NCBI GenBank assembly: GCA_003141815.1
Contig: PLNQ01000063.1
Location: 1-44,921 of the forward strand
Direction of reading: 5' to 3'
Length of the DNA stretch: 44,921 nt
Source: Acidimicrobiaceae bacterium
Lineage (GTDB): Bacteria; Actinomycetota; Acidimicrobiia; Acidimicrobiales; RAAP-2
Shown: in pieces, positions 30,086-39,451 of the stretch
Position numbering within the stretch: the first letter of the stretch is position 1
Layout: each line of letters begins with the position of its first letter
Position numbers and translations under genes: made by a program
Notes under the pieces: model-generated
The model's input: the letters and a program-made list of their open reading frames with translations, nothing else
Database searches by the model: none
What the model was told of the DNA's origin: nothing

Positions 30086-30469
30086 TTAGGAGGGGTTACT
30101 CAGCGTGACCGCCGTGCCGTAGGCGACGATCTCCGTGAGGGACTGTCCGACCTCTGAGGAATCGAATCGGAACGACACGATTCCCTGGGCGCCGAGGAGT
30201 TGGGCATTTTCGATCATGCGGTCGAGGGCGTGTCGGCGACTGTCTTCGACCAACCTGGTGTACTGCTTGACCTCGCCACCAGCGAGTGCCTTAAAGCCTG
30301 CCGTGATCCCTTTGGCCATACCCATGGAGCGTACGACGACGCCGAACACCATCCCCAGGCTCTTCTCGATCTGACGATCAGGAAACTGAAGTGCCGTCGT
30401 TATTGGAAACTGCGAACCGCCAGGCTCGCCGTAGCGTGGTTGACTATCGGACATTCGTGTCACTCTCAT
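30086..30469 (-). CDS. YbjQ/UPF0145 family (putative heavy-metal-binding) protein, single domain
   Basis: 'ITTALQFPDRQIEKSLGMVFGVVVRSMGMAKGITAGFKALAGGEVKQYTRLVEDSRRHALDRMIENAQLLGAQGIVSFRFDSS..EIVAYGTAVTL'. Start may be the internal Met at 30454. Confidence 0.88.
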   Translation of the reverse strand: MRVTRMSDSQPRYGEPGGSQFPITTALQFPDRQIEKSLGMVFGVVVRSMGMAKGITAGFKALAGGEVKQYTRLVEDSRRHALDRMIENAQLLGAQGIVSFRFDSSEVGQSLTEIVAYGTAVTLSNPS

Positions 30470-30646
30470 CGTTCCTTGGCCCGTTTGGGCTACTGAATCG
30501 GACGATACTCGAACGCGGCGAAAACACCCAGAGTGTCCGATGGCGTCAACGTTTCGAAGAATTTGCCATTGGACGCCACGGAGTTGCGCCCATCATCGAC
30601 CACTACTTTGTTAACACTCAGATCGTCTTGAGAAGGGAAGTCCGAG

Positions 30647-31393
30647 ATGTCGGTATCTAGTGCAGTGACTCCGAGGGTCGCCATCGTAACCGGAGGCTCG
30701 GGTGGGATAGGTCGAGCCGTCGCCGAGCGACTCGGTCGCGACGGAATGAAGGTCGTGGTGCACTACGCGAGCAACGCCGCATCTGCCCAGGACGTCGTTG
30801 AGAAGATTGCTGCGGTGGGCGGCGGCGCGTTCGCCTACGGAGGTGACGTCGCGGACGAAGCTGACGTGGCCGCGCTGTTCGACGAGACCGAGCGTCGCTT
30901 CGGGGGTATCGACGTCGTCGTGCATACTGCGGGCGTCTTGGCCTTGTCGACGATTGCCGATATGGACTTCGACGAGTTTGACCGAATGATGCGGATCAAC
31001 GTGCGTGGCACTTTTGTCATTGATCAGCAAGCTGCTCGAAGGGTGCGACGCGGCGGGGCGATCATCAACTTCTCGACGTCGGTCACGAAACGTTCTGTGC
31101 CCACCTACTCTGCCTACTCCGCATCGAAGGGCGCGGTTGACGTGATCTCCATGATCCTGGCCAAAGAGATGCGCGGACGCGACGTCACGGTGAACGCCGT
31201 TGCGCCAGGTCCGACCGCGACCCCATTGTTCCTCGACGATAAAGATCAGGCAACCATTGACACGCTTGCGGCGATGCCGGCGCTGGGTCGACTCGGAAAA
31301 CCCGACGACGTCGCGGACGTTGTGTCCTTTCTCGCGGGTCCCGGCCGATGGGTGAATGGGCAGGTCATCTACGTCGACGGCGGGTTACTCTAA
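30647..31393 (+). CDS. SDR family oxidoreductase
   Basis: 'VAIVTGGSGGIGRAVAERLGRDGMKVVVHYASNA', 'TYSAYSASKGAVDVISMILAKEM'. Confidence 0.93.
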   Translation: MSVSSAVTPRVAIVTGGSGGIGRAVAERLGRDGMKVVVHYASNAASAQDVVEKIAAVGGGAFAYGGDVADEADVAALFDETERRFGGIDVVVHTAGVLALSTIADMDFDEFDRMMRINVRGTFVIDQQAARRVRRGGAIINFSTSVTKRSVPTYSAYSASKGAVDVISMILAKEMRGRDVTVNAVAPGPTATPLFLDDKDQATIDTLAAMPALGRLGKPDDVADVVSFLAGPGRWVNGQVIYVDGGLL

Positions 31394-31471
31394 CGAAGAT
31401 TGTTCCTCTTTGATTCTCCGGCATTCGGCCTCCTCGCTTACGCTCTTGAAAGTGCACGTGAGGAGAGCAAC

Positions 31472-32849
31472 ATGAGTGGGTTCCCGTATGAGGAGCAGTT
31501 CGGCGTCAATCGAACGCTCCCCGAGAACGGCATGGAACAAGACGCCGTGCTGTCCATGTTGTCGGCGATGTCTTCGGCCGAGAATCCCGTGTGGGAGGGC
31601 GGTCAGTGCTCGGGCACGATGTACTGCGGCGATCACGACCATTACGACTTTTTGAATCTCGCTTTCTCTCAGTTCTCCTACGTCAACTCTCTGCAGCGAG
31701 ACATGTGTCCGAGCGCGACAAAGTGTGAGGCCGAGATCATCGCTATGACACTCGACCTCTTGGGGGCGAGCAACGTGAAGGACACCACGCCCGTTGGTCT
31801 CGTGACGTCGGGAGGTTCCGGTTCTATTGCGCACGCGGTGTTGGCGTACCGCGAACACCACCCAACGTCAGGTCGGCCCAACATCATCAAGCCCGAAACA
31901 GCGCACCCGGCCTTCAGTAAGGCCGGACATCTCTTTGGCGTGGAGATGAAAATTGCCCCCGTAGACCCGACGACGACGCAAGTCGAACTTGAGTGGGTGA
32001 AGGCCAACATTGATGAGAACACCATCGCGCTTATTGGTTCCGCGTGCAACTACGGCTACGGCACCGTTGATCCCATTGGCGAACTCGGCGCGCTCGCCCT
32101 TGAACACCACGTCGGACTTCACGTGGACGGTTGCCTTGGTGGATTCATCCTGCCCTTCGGCCGCGAACTCGGGTACGACATCGAGCCCTTCGACTTCTCG
32201 GTGCCCGGGGTCACGTCTATCTCCGCCGACACCCATAAGTACGGTTACGCCCTGAAGGGCACCAGCGTGCTGTGCTTCGCTGATCAAGCGCTTCGCAACG
32301 ACCAGTACTTCTACCTAACTGATTGGTCGGGGGGAAAGTACTGCTCACCGGGCATGGACGGTTCGCGCTCGGGTGGCCTCCTCGCTGCGACCTGGGCTGC
32401 CATGGTGCACCTCGGCCACGAAGGCTACCTGCGCTACGCCAAAGAGATCTTCGCCACGTCGGCCACGATGCAGGCCGCCGTTCGAGAACACCCGTCGCTT
32501 CGCCTCATGGGTAAGCCGACCTTTCTGTTCTCCTTCACGTCCGACGAGTTCGACATCTACTTGGTGAACGATTTCCTGCGAACCCGCGGATGGCGTTTGA
32601 ACGGTCAGCAGTACCCCAACGCGCTGCACATGGCCGTCACCCGTCCCCAAACGCAGCCCGGCGTCGTCGAACGATGGAAAACTGACCTCGCCGACGCCGT
32701 GGCGTACGCCACGAAGCACAAAGACGAGCTGCCCAAGTCGGGGGCGATCTACGGCGGCGTCGAGGGCGGCCCCAGTGAAGCAGTCCGACGCCATCATCAA
32801 ATTCTTCATGGCCGACATGATGGACAAGCAGTCCTCCATCCCCTCGTGA
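31472..32849 (+). CDS. PLP-dependent decarboxylase / sphingosine-1-phosphate lyase-like group II enzyme, 3' end frameshifted
   Basis: 'VGLVTSGGSGSIAHAVLAYREH', 'HVDGCLGGFILPFG', 'SADTHKYGYALKGTSVLCF'. The natural end 'QSDAIIKFFMADMMDKQSSIPS*' is read in the +1 frame from 32781, stop 32847-32849. Confidence 0.82.
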
Positions 32850-34406
32850 TGAGAAGAAGAGACCGAGCTCTGTCTCAGCATCGACTTAGGCACCGGTGGA
32901 CCGAAGGTTGGTCTCGTCACGCTCGACGGGCGAGGTCCTCGCTCTACGAGGTCCATCACGTGGCGACTCACTACAGCGAGGACGGGGGAGCGACCCAGGA
33001 CGCCGATCGAGTGGTGGACGCTCATCACCGATGCGACGAAGCGACTTCTCGCGACGTCGAATATTCCCGTTAGTCGAGTGAGGGCCGTCGCGGTGACCGG
33101 TCAGTACGCGTCGACGGTTCCAGTCGACGTCAGCGGCATGCCGACGGGACCGTGTCTCACCTGGCTCGACACCCGAGGCGGTCGCTATGCACGCAAGGCC
33201 GTGGGTGGACCGTTTCTTGGTTACAACGCGCGAAAGGTCCTACGCTTCGTGCAAAAGACGGGCGGGGCCCCGTCGACAGCTGGCGCCGATCCCATCGGTC
33301 AGATCTTGACGTTAACCCACGATCACCCCGACCTCGTGGCGGCGACGCGTTGGTTCATGGAGCCCGTTGACTATCTGACCATGCGCTTCAGCGGTCTCGC
33401 GTCGGCGACGCACGCGTCGCGTCTCGCCCTGTGGATGACCGATAATCGTCATCTCACCACGTACGAGTATGACCAACAACTACTCGAGATGGTTGGCCTC
33501 GACGCTTCGTATCTGCCTCCCCTGCTTCCCTTTGGTTCGATCGTGGGCAACGTGACGCCCGCCGTCGCCGAAGAGCTCGGAATCGCTCGCGACGCCGTCG
33601 TCATCTCGGGGATTCCAGACCTCCACGCGGCGGCCATTGGCTCAGGCGCTACGAGCCTTTACGAAACGCACCTCGCGCTTTCGACGACGTCGTGGATAAG
33701 TTGCCCGGTGCCCAAGAAGAAGACCGACATCAACCATTCGATCGCTTCGGTGCCCGGACTGACGAACGATTCCTACGTTGTCATCAACAGCCAAGATACG
33801 GGAGCCAAGGCGCTCGAATGGTTGCAAGAAGTTCTCGCCGGCACGGGTACCAGTTTGAGCTTTGACGAGATGACGATGCTCGCCGCGACGTCACCGCCGG
33901 GCGCCAACGGAGTTCTCTTCACTCCCTGGTTGACTGGTGAGCGCTCGCCAGTAGACAACAAGAGAATCCGAGCGGGTTTCACCAATCTCTCGGTCACGAC
34001 GACGACCGCTGACCTCGTGCGGGCCGTGATGGAGGGCGTTGCCGCGAACAGTGCGTGGCTCTTTAAGTACGTGGAGAAGTTCGCTGGCCAAACGCTTTCA
34101 CCAATTCGACTCTTGGGCGGCGGCGCGCAGTCAACGCTGTGGTGTCAGATCTACGCCGACACCCTGGGTCGCGACGTCGTGCAAGTTGCTCAACCCTTGC
34201 TGGCCCAGATGCGCGGCACCGCACTCCTCGCCTCTGTGGCGCTCAAGCGACGGCGACTCCATGAGGTGACAGGACAGACGCCTGGTGTCACGTTTCAGCC
34301 TTCACCGGGCGTTGCGGACTTGTACCGCGCGCGAGCGGCGCAGCTACCACGTCTTTACGTTCGCGACAAGAAATGGTCGCGAAAGCATCCCACTCTCCGT
34401 CACTAG
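32849..34406 (+). CDS. FGGY-family carbohydrate kinase (xylulokinase-like), N-terminal region split by several apparent +1 frameshifts
   Basis: 'CLSIDLGTGGPKVGLVTLDG' / 'EVLA' / 'YEVHHVATHYSEDGGATQDAD' / 'EWWTLITDATKRLL..VRAVAVTGQYASTVPVD' lie in successive frames. Downstream 'LLGGGAQSTLWCQIYADTLGRDV' is intact. The ORF track starts only at GTG 33078. Confidence 0.75.
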
Positions 34407-34473
34407 AGGAATCACCGGGCGTCGCTCGTTCGTCGGGCTTCGAGGTCTCGTGCTGGAGACCAGAGTCTGTCCG

Positions 34474-35679
34474 CTAGGCGCCGACGCGAAGCGCGCCCTG
34501 GAAACTCGTGTGCAGTCGCGCGGGACCTTCGCTCGTGACGACGAGACACTCGCCGGTTTGGACACCAGCCCGGTGGTCGGTCGTGACGACGTTGGGCTGT
34601 ACCACCAGCATCATGCCCTCTTCCAAGACCATGTCGGGAACGGGCTCGTTGGTTCGGCTTAACGAGCCCAGTATCGGAGCCAGGTACCCGCCGCCGTAGC
34701 CGTGGACGAGGTCGTCGAAAGTCGTAAAGCCCGCGTCTTCAATTACGCGCGCCGCTTCGACGAGCTCGGCCACGTGGCTGCCCGGCACCAGACACGTAAT
34801 CATCGCCTTGTAGGCGGCGTCGGCCACGTCGTGGAGTTCGCGAAAGAGTGGCGAAAGCTCTTCATCGATGCTGAAGGTTCGAAGCACTTGGCCGCCGTAG
34901 TCGAAAAAGTTCGTCGTTATCTCCGTGCTGAGCACGTCGCCGCTACGTACGAGACGGGTGGAGGGATGTTGTCGCGGGACGCAGTACTGAGGATCGGACA
35001 TCGCGTTCACCGCAAAGTAGTGGATGCCATTGATGCCGCCGAACGAGTGGTAGGCCGCCTCAACGACACCCACGAGGTCGCGCTCACTCAGACCCGGGCG
35101 AAGCTGATTGGCGAGCGCTTCAATGGAGAGGTCTGCGAGCCTCGCGCCGAGACGGAACCAGACGAGTTCCTCTGGCGACTTGACGAGTCGCAGTTTATTG
35201 TAGGCAGCGTTGAGGTCAACGACTGGGCCGAAGGCTCCTTCGAGTGCCCTAGCTGCGCCGTGGGGGAGTGGGCCGATGACGCCGATGGTGCGGTCGCTCG
35301 CGCCTCGACGTCGCAACTCCTCAATGGACGAGCCAATTGTTGACGCGCCACCCCAACTCACCGAGGCGTCTTTCGCGATCTTGGTCGCGAGAGGTACGTG
35401 ATTGAAGTACTGCACGAAGAGGGCGTCACGCTCACCGGACGTCACGATGAGTTGCGCTTCGTTGGTGACCAACCACTGCGAGAGCCACGTCACGGCGCCG
35501 CCACGTCCTCCGATCCCGTAGATCAAGAGGTGTGTCACGGCCTTGGACGCCATCAAGTCCTCAATGGCCTGACGCCGACGAGTTAGCTCAGCGTCACTGA
35601 AGCGTGGGTACTCCTGATCAAGAAGCGAAACCAGATCGGGTTCGAAAAATACTGCAGCGCGCGTCTCGTCCGTTGCCAT
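34474..35679 (-). CDS. M24 family metallopeptidase (Xaa-Pro aminopeptidase-like)
   Basis: 401 aa; 'RLGARLADLSIEALANQLRPGLSERDLVGVVEAAYHSFGG', 'DLVHGYGGGYLAPIL', 'LEEGMMLVVQPNVVTTDHRAGVQTGECLVVTSEG'. Confidence 0.85.
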   Translation of the reverse strand: MATDETRAAVFFEPDLVSLLDQEYPRFSDAELTRRRQAIEDLMASKAVTHLLIYGIGGRGGAVTWLSQWLVTNEAQLIVTSGERDALFVQYFNHVPLATKIAKDASVSWGGASTIGSSIEELRRRGASDRTIGVIGPLPHGAARALEGAFGPVVDLNAAYNKLRLVKSPEELVWFRLGARLADLSIEALANQLRPGLSERDLVGVVEAAYHSFGGINGIHYFAVNAMSDPQYCVPRQHPSTRLVRSGDVLSTEITTNFFDYGGQVLRTFSIDEELSPLFRELHDVADAAYKAMITCLVPGSHVAELVEAARVIEDAGFTTFDDLVHGYGGGYLAPILGSLSRTNEPVPDMVLEEGMMLVVQPNVVTTDHRAGVQTGECLVVTSEGPARLHTSFQGALRVGA

Positions 35680-35908
35680 ACTGTCCTTCCAATTGGTATC
35701 GGGTAACGGTATCGCGTAGTGAAAACACCTTCAGACAACGTCCGTTCCACGGACTCTTGAATGAACTGACGAGTTCCAAGACATCTCCAGACGTCACACA
35801 AGGCATTGCCAAAAAACTTCGCGTTCTCGAGAGAAGAAAACTCCTGATCCATCGGACGCGACGTACGCCGCCCACCTTCTCGCCAGGGAGCCGATTCGGT
35901 CGGTGGCG

Positions 35909-37063
35909 TCAGCCCCAGATTTCGTTGGCGGTCTCTGCGACGAGGCGGAGTTTCGCGACCTCATCGTTGAACGTGAGACTATTACCCTCGACCGTCGACG
36001 AAAACCCGCACTGGGGAGAGAGGCAGAGCTGATCTAGCGAGATGTACTTACTTGCCTTGTCGATACGTCGCTTGAGTTGCTCCTTCGATTCGAGGGCACC
36101 CTTCTTGGTGGTGACGAGTCCGAGAACGACCATCTTGTCCTTGGGCACGAAGCGCAGCGGCTCAAAGCCACCGGAACGGTCGTCGTCGTACTCGAGGAAG
36201 AATCCGTCGACATCCAGCTCGCCAAAGAGGGCTTCGGCCACGAAGTCGTATCCACCCTCGGCCGCCCAGTAGGACTGGAAGTTGCCTCGGCACGAGTGCG
36301 TGGTCACCGACATGCCCTCAGGTCGTCCCGCGAGGGCGGCATTCAGTTGCTTGATGTAGCGCAAGTGCTGGTGTTCAGCGTCATCGCCGCGATCGGCGAT
36401 CATCTGGCGCTGCGAGGGATCATTGAGGTAGGCGAGTGACGTGTCGTCGAGTTGGAGGTACGTGCAACCTAACTCGCCCAGGCGACGTATCTCTTCGGCG
36501 TAAGCGGCGCTGAGGTCGCTCCAGAACTCTTCGACGTCGGGGTAGATCGTGGGGTCGATGGCGGCCGCGCCCCCTCGGTAGTGCACCATGCTTGGCGACG
36601 GGATGGTGAGCTTGGGCACCGCGGTTGTCACAGCGGACTTCAGGAACGAAAAGGCGTCACCGAAGATGGTGTTGTCGACGCGTACTCGGTCGTTCACCTT
36701 GAGCGCCGCCGAGGTGAACGAGGTCGTCCCTTCTAAGTTCTTGAAGGCCACCTGCAGTCTTTCGTCGGTACTGGTGATGCCACCGAGCTGATAGATGAAG
36801 TCCATGTGCCAAGAGGTGCGGCGAAACTCGCCATCCGTCGCGGACTGTAAGCCGATAGCTTCCTGAAGCGCTATCGCGTCGCGGATGGCCCGGTCCTCTG
36901 ATTCTCGTAGGTCGTCGGCGCTGATCTCACCGTTGGCGAAAGTCGCCCGGGCCTTCAACAATTCCGGTGGGCGAAGAAGACTGCCGACGTGGTCGGCGCG
37001 AAACGGTGGCGACGTTCGTATACTCACAGCCTTGACAGTACGACTTCGTCGCGCCGCGCGCAC
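35909..37063 (-). CDS. MetE C-terminal-like cobalamin-independent methionine synthase family protein
   Basis: 'FRADHVGSLLRPPELLKAR', 'LGCTYLQLDDTSLAYL', 'VTTHSCRGNF', 'LDQLCLSPQCGFSS'. Exact start uncertain. Confidence 0.87.
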   Translation of the reverse strand: MRAARRSRTVKAVSIRTSPPFRADHVGSLLRPPELLKARATFANGEISADDLRESEDRAIRDAIALQEAIGLQSATDGEFRRTSWHMDFIYQLGGITSTDERLQVAFKNLEGTTSFTSAALKVNDRVRVDNTIFGDAFSFLKSAVTTAVPKLTIPSPSMVHYRGGAAAIDPTIYPDVEEFWSDLSAAYAEEIRRLGELGCTYLQLDDTSLAYLNDPSQRQMIADRGDDAEHQHLRYIKQLNAALAGRPEGMSVTTHSCRGNFQSYWAAEGGYDFVAEALFGELDVDGFFLEYDDDRSGGFEPLRFVPKDKMVVLGLVTTKKGALESKEQLKRRIDKASKYISLDQLCLSPQCGFSSTVEGNSLTFNDEVAKLRLVAETANEIWG

Positions 37064-37170
37064 CGAAGGTAGAATCTAGCTAGACGCGTGTTACTCGAGA
37101 CGTCGATTTTCTCTTTTCTCGACGCCTCCGCATTGACTTTCGACTTCGAAGAATCCGTTAGATTCATGGG

Positions 37171-37761
37171 ATGGAGCGCCCCACGGAACTCATTGACGTC
37201 TGCATCGCATCGCACGAGCGACTTCTCGTCGCCGCCGCGCGGTTGAATGAAGATGAGTTACGCGCGCCCAGTCGCCTACCGGACTGGTCACGGGCACACG
37301 TCCTCGCCCATCTGGCTCGAAACGCTGATAGCCACACCTGGCTCTTTGAGGGAGCGAAAATTGGTGAGTCTCGACGTCAATACCCAGAAACAGGGATGAG
37401 AGAGCGCGACATCGAGACCGGCAGCGCACTCGACAGGGACGGACTCTTCAGTGATGTCACTAGATCGTGTCGAGATCTCGAAGCCGCCTGGGGGAGCCTT
37501 GACGACGACCGGTGGGAGTTCCTCGCGGCGGTCAATCCCGGACCTCGGACGATGGCGGAGATCCTCTTTCGCCGACTGCGAGAAGTCGAAGTTCATCTCG
37601 TAGACCTCGACGCGTCCTACGAAGCGTCCGACTGGCCCGAAGCCTACGTTGAGGGTGAGCTTCGACGAGCTCTTCATAAGCTCCCCGATCGAGCCGATCA
37701 CGCCGAGCTCGTCGAGTGGTTGATCGGCCGGTCGAGCGCGCCAGTACTCGAGAGCTGGTAG
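37171..37761 (+). CDS. maleylpyruvate isomerase family mycothiol-dependent enzyme
   Basis: 196 aa; 'LPDWSRAHVLAHLARNADSHTWLFEGA', 'RLREVEVHLVDLDASYEASDWPEAYV'. Confidence 0.87.
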   Translation: MERPTELIDVCIASHERLLVAAARLNEDELRAPSRLPDWSRAHVLAHLARNADSHTWLFEGAKIGESRRQYPETGMRERDIETGSALDRDGLFSDVTRSCRDLEAAWGSLDDDRWEFLAAVNPGPRTMAEILFRRLREVEVHLVDLDASYEASDWPEAYVEGELRRALHKLPDRADHAELVEWLIGRSSAPVLESW

Positions 37762-37923
37762 TTGTCCGATCGAAAGTGTTACGGCTTCCTCCGCGGCCAC
37801 CGCGAAGCAATGAGGAGTCTGCACGTCTACCTACTCCCGTAGGGAGTGCGACGCTCCGATCATGGTTTTTGAAGTACTGCCCGTGACTTGTAAACGCGGA
37901 CCGCGGGCGACGAAGATAGAGGG

Positions 37924-38538
37924 ATGCGTGTGTTGGGAAAAGTGGGCTTAGTGCGTTACAAAGTCAGAGCAGCAATGACGGTCGCGATCGTCGGGCTTTC
38001 ACTCTTTGTCTCAAGTACTGCAGCGACGGCTTCACAACCAAAGCTGTCGAGCGAACTCCTCAACGTCAGCCAGATGCCAAGTGGCTGGAGCATCGATGTT
38101 CAAACAGGAGGCAGTTCTCCCGGTTGTCTCTCGCACCTCTTCGAGCCGAAGAGCACCAAACAGACGTCGCACGCGACCGTCAACTTCGTGTACAACGGGA
38201 CTCTCCCACTCGTCTCGGAGAAGCTCGGGACGTATTCGAACGCCAAGTCCGCGTACAAGGCAATCGTCGCCACGCTTGCGGACTGCAAACACGTGAGCGG
38301 AGTTAGCGGCAGCCAAAAGGTGACCGGCACTGTTGGGAAATTGAAGATTCCGTCGTACGGAGACGCGAGTGCGGCGTTTGCGGTAAGGCTCGACATACAA
38401 GGAACCGTGATTGGGAACGACATCTTCATCGTACGCAAGGGCAGCGTCGTCATGGGCATTGAAGAAGCGGGCCCTCCGCCCGTCAACGAGAGCCAACTCC
38501 AAGGTCTTGTCGCGAAAGCAATCAAGAAGCTTCCCTGA
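37924..38538 (+). CDS. hypothetical secreted protein
   Basis: 204 aa; signal-like 'AAMTVAIVGLSLFVSSTAATAS', then soluble domain with a Cys pair 'GCLSHLF..ATLADCKHVSGV'. Confidence 0.6.
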   Translation: MRVLGKVGLVRYKVRAAMTVAIVGLSLFVSSTAATASQPKLSSELLNVSQMPSGWSIDVQTGGSSPGCLSHLFEPKSTKQTSHATVNFVYNGTLPLVSEKLGTYSNAKSAYKAIVATLADCKHVSGVSGSQKVTGTVGKLKIPSYGDASAAFAVRLDIQGTVIGNDIFIVRKGSVVMGIEEAGPPPVNESQLQGLVAKAIKKLP

Positions 38539-38636
38539 GTGAGTAAAGAAACTATCGGTAACTGGTACTTAAGATGCTGTCTTCCAATGGAAACGTCGCG
38601 ACGAAGGTGTCAACAGCAGGTGAATAGGGTCGTGAC

Positions 38637-39368
38637 GTGATGGCGGAGACGGACGCGTTTGGACGCGCACTCTTGGATTGGGCTCAAGGTGGCACGATCC
38701 CAGAGATAGTCGAACGTGATGACGGCTACACTGAGACCGGGGCGGGACCCGAAGTGTACTTGTCCGACTTCAAAAGATGGCCATCCGCGGAGCGACAGTC
38801 CGCACGGCACATGCGCGGTCGGGTCTTGGACGTTGGTTGCGGCGCCGGCAGAGTCGCGTTGCATCTACAAGAGCGCGGCATCGACGTGGTCGGAATCGAC
38901 TCGTCGCGTCTCGCCGTGAAGGCGGCAAAGCTCCGCGGTGTCAATGAAGTCTGGAGCACGTCGATCGACACGTTGGGGCGGAAAATCGGGTCGTTCGACA
39001 CTATTGTCTTATTCGGGAACAATTTTGGGATATTCGGAACGCCCGATCGCGCGCGCCAGGTTTTGACCGAGTGGGCGACGTGGACGAAGCCGGGAACACG
39101 AATCTTTGTCGAGAGCACGAACCCGTACTGCGGCGGCGCTCCCGCGATTGATCGCGCGTATTACCGCCGAAATCGTGAGCGCGGCAGTTTGCCTGGACAG
39201 GCGCGGTTCCGGTACCACTTCGGGTATTCCGTTGGTCCGTGGTTCCCCTGGCTGTTTGTGTCGCGAAGTGACATGAAGCAAATTCTTCGTGGAACGGGTT
39301 GGCATCAAGCTCGGGTACTGGGCGACGGGCCGAGCGAGCCGTACGTTGCGATTTTGGAGAAGGACTGA
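38637..39368 (+). CDS. class I SAM-dependent methyltransferase
   Basis: 243 aa; 'GRVLDVGCGAGRVALHLQERGIDVVGIDSSRLAVKAAKLRG'. Start GTG 38637 or ATG 38640. Confidence 0.88.
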   Translation: MMAETDAFGRALLDWAQGGTIPEIVERDDGYTETGAGPEVYLSDFKRWPSAERQSARHMRGRVLDVGCGAGRVALHLQERGIDVVGIDSSRLAVKAAKLRGVNEVWSTSIDTLGRKIGSFDTIVLFGNNFGIFGTPDRARQVLTEWATWTKPGTRIFVESTNPYCGGAPAIDRAYYRRNRERGSLPGQARFRYHFGYSVGPWFPWLFVSRSDMKQILRGTGWHQARVLGDGPSEPYVAILEKD

Positions 39369-39451
39369 CCGAAACTTTTGGCCGCGTAACTTGACACAGT
39401 GCTTGTCGAGCATGGTGTCGTTCATTTGCGGTTATTTCAGTGCCTAGCGAC

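Noticed and set aside
30490-30684. 64-aa minus-strand ORF overlapping the SDR 5' end
   Set aside because: Overlaps the well-supported SDR start and has no recognisable family; insufficient evidence.
32779-33008. Programmed ribosomal frameshifting as explanation for the decarboxylase/kinase shifts
   Set aside because: No slippery heptamers or clear stimulatory structures were recognised, and five shifts in 230 bp would be implausible for recoding; kept only as something to exclude.
32850-33073. C-terminal tail of the listed 557-aa decarboxylase ORF as a novel domain fusion
   Set aside because: Part of the tail ('HHVATHYSEDGGATQDAD') is the FGGY kinase N-terminal region read in one of the shifted frames; a true fusion is not needed.
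37833-37847. ACTCCC-GTA-GGGAGT hairpin after the mycothiol-dependent enzyme gene as terminator
   Set aside because: Only a 6-bp stem, no T-tract, and about 70 nt after the stop; too weak to annotate.
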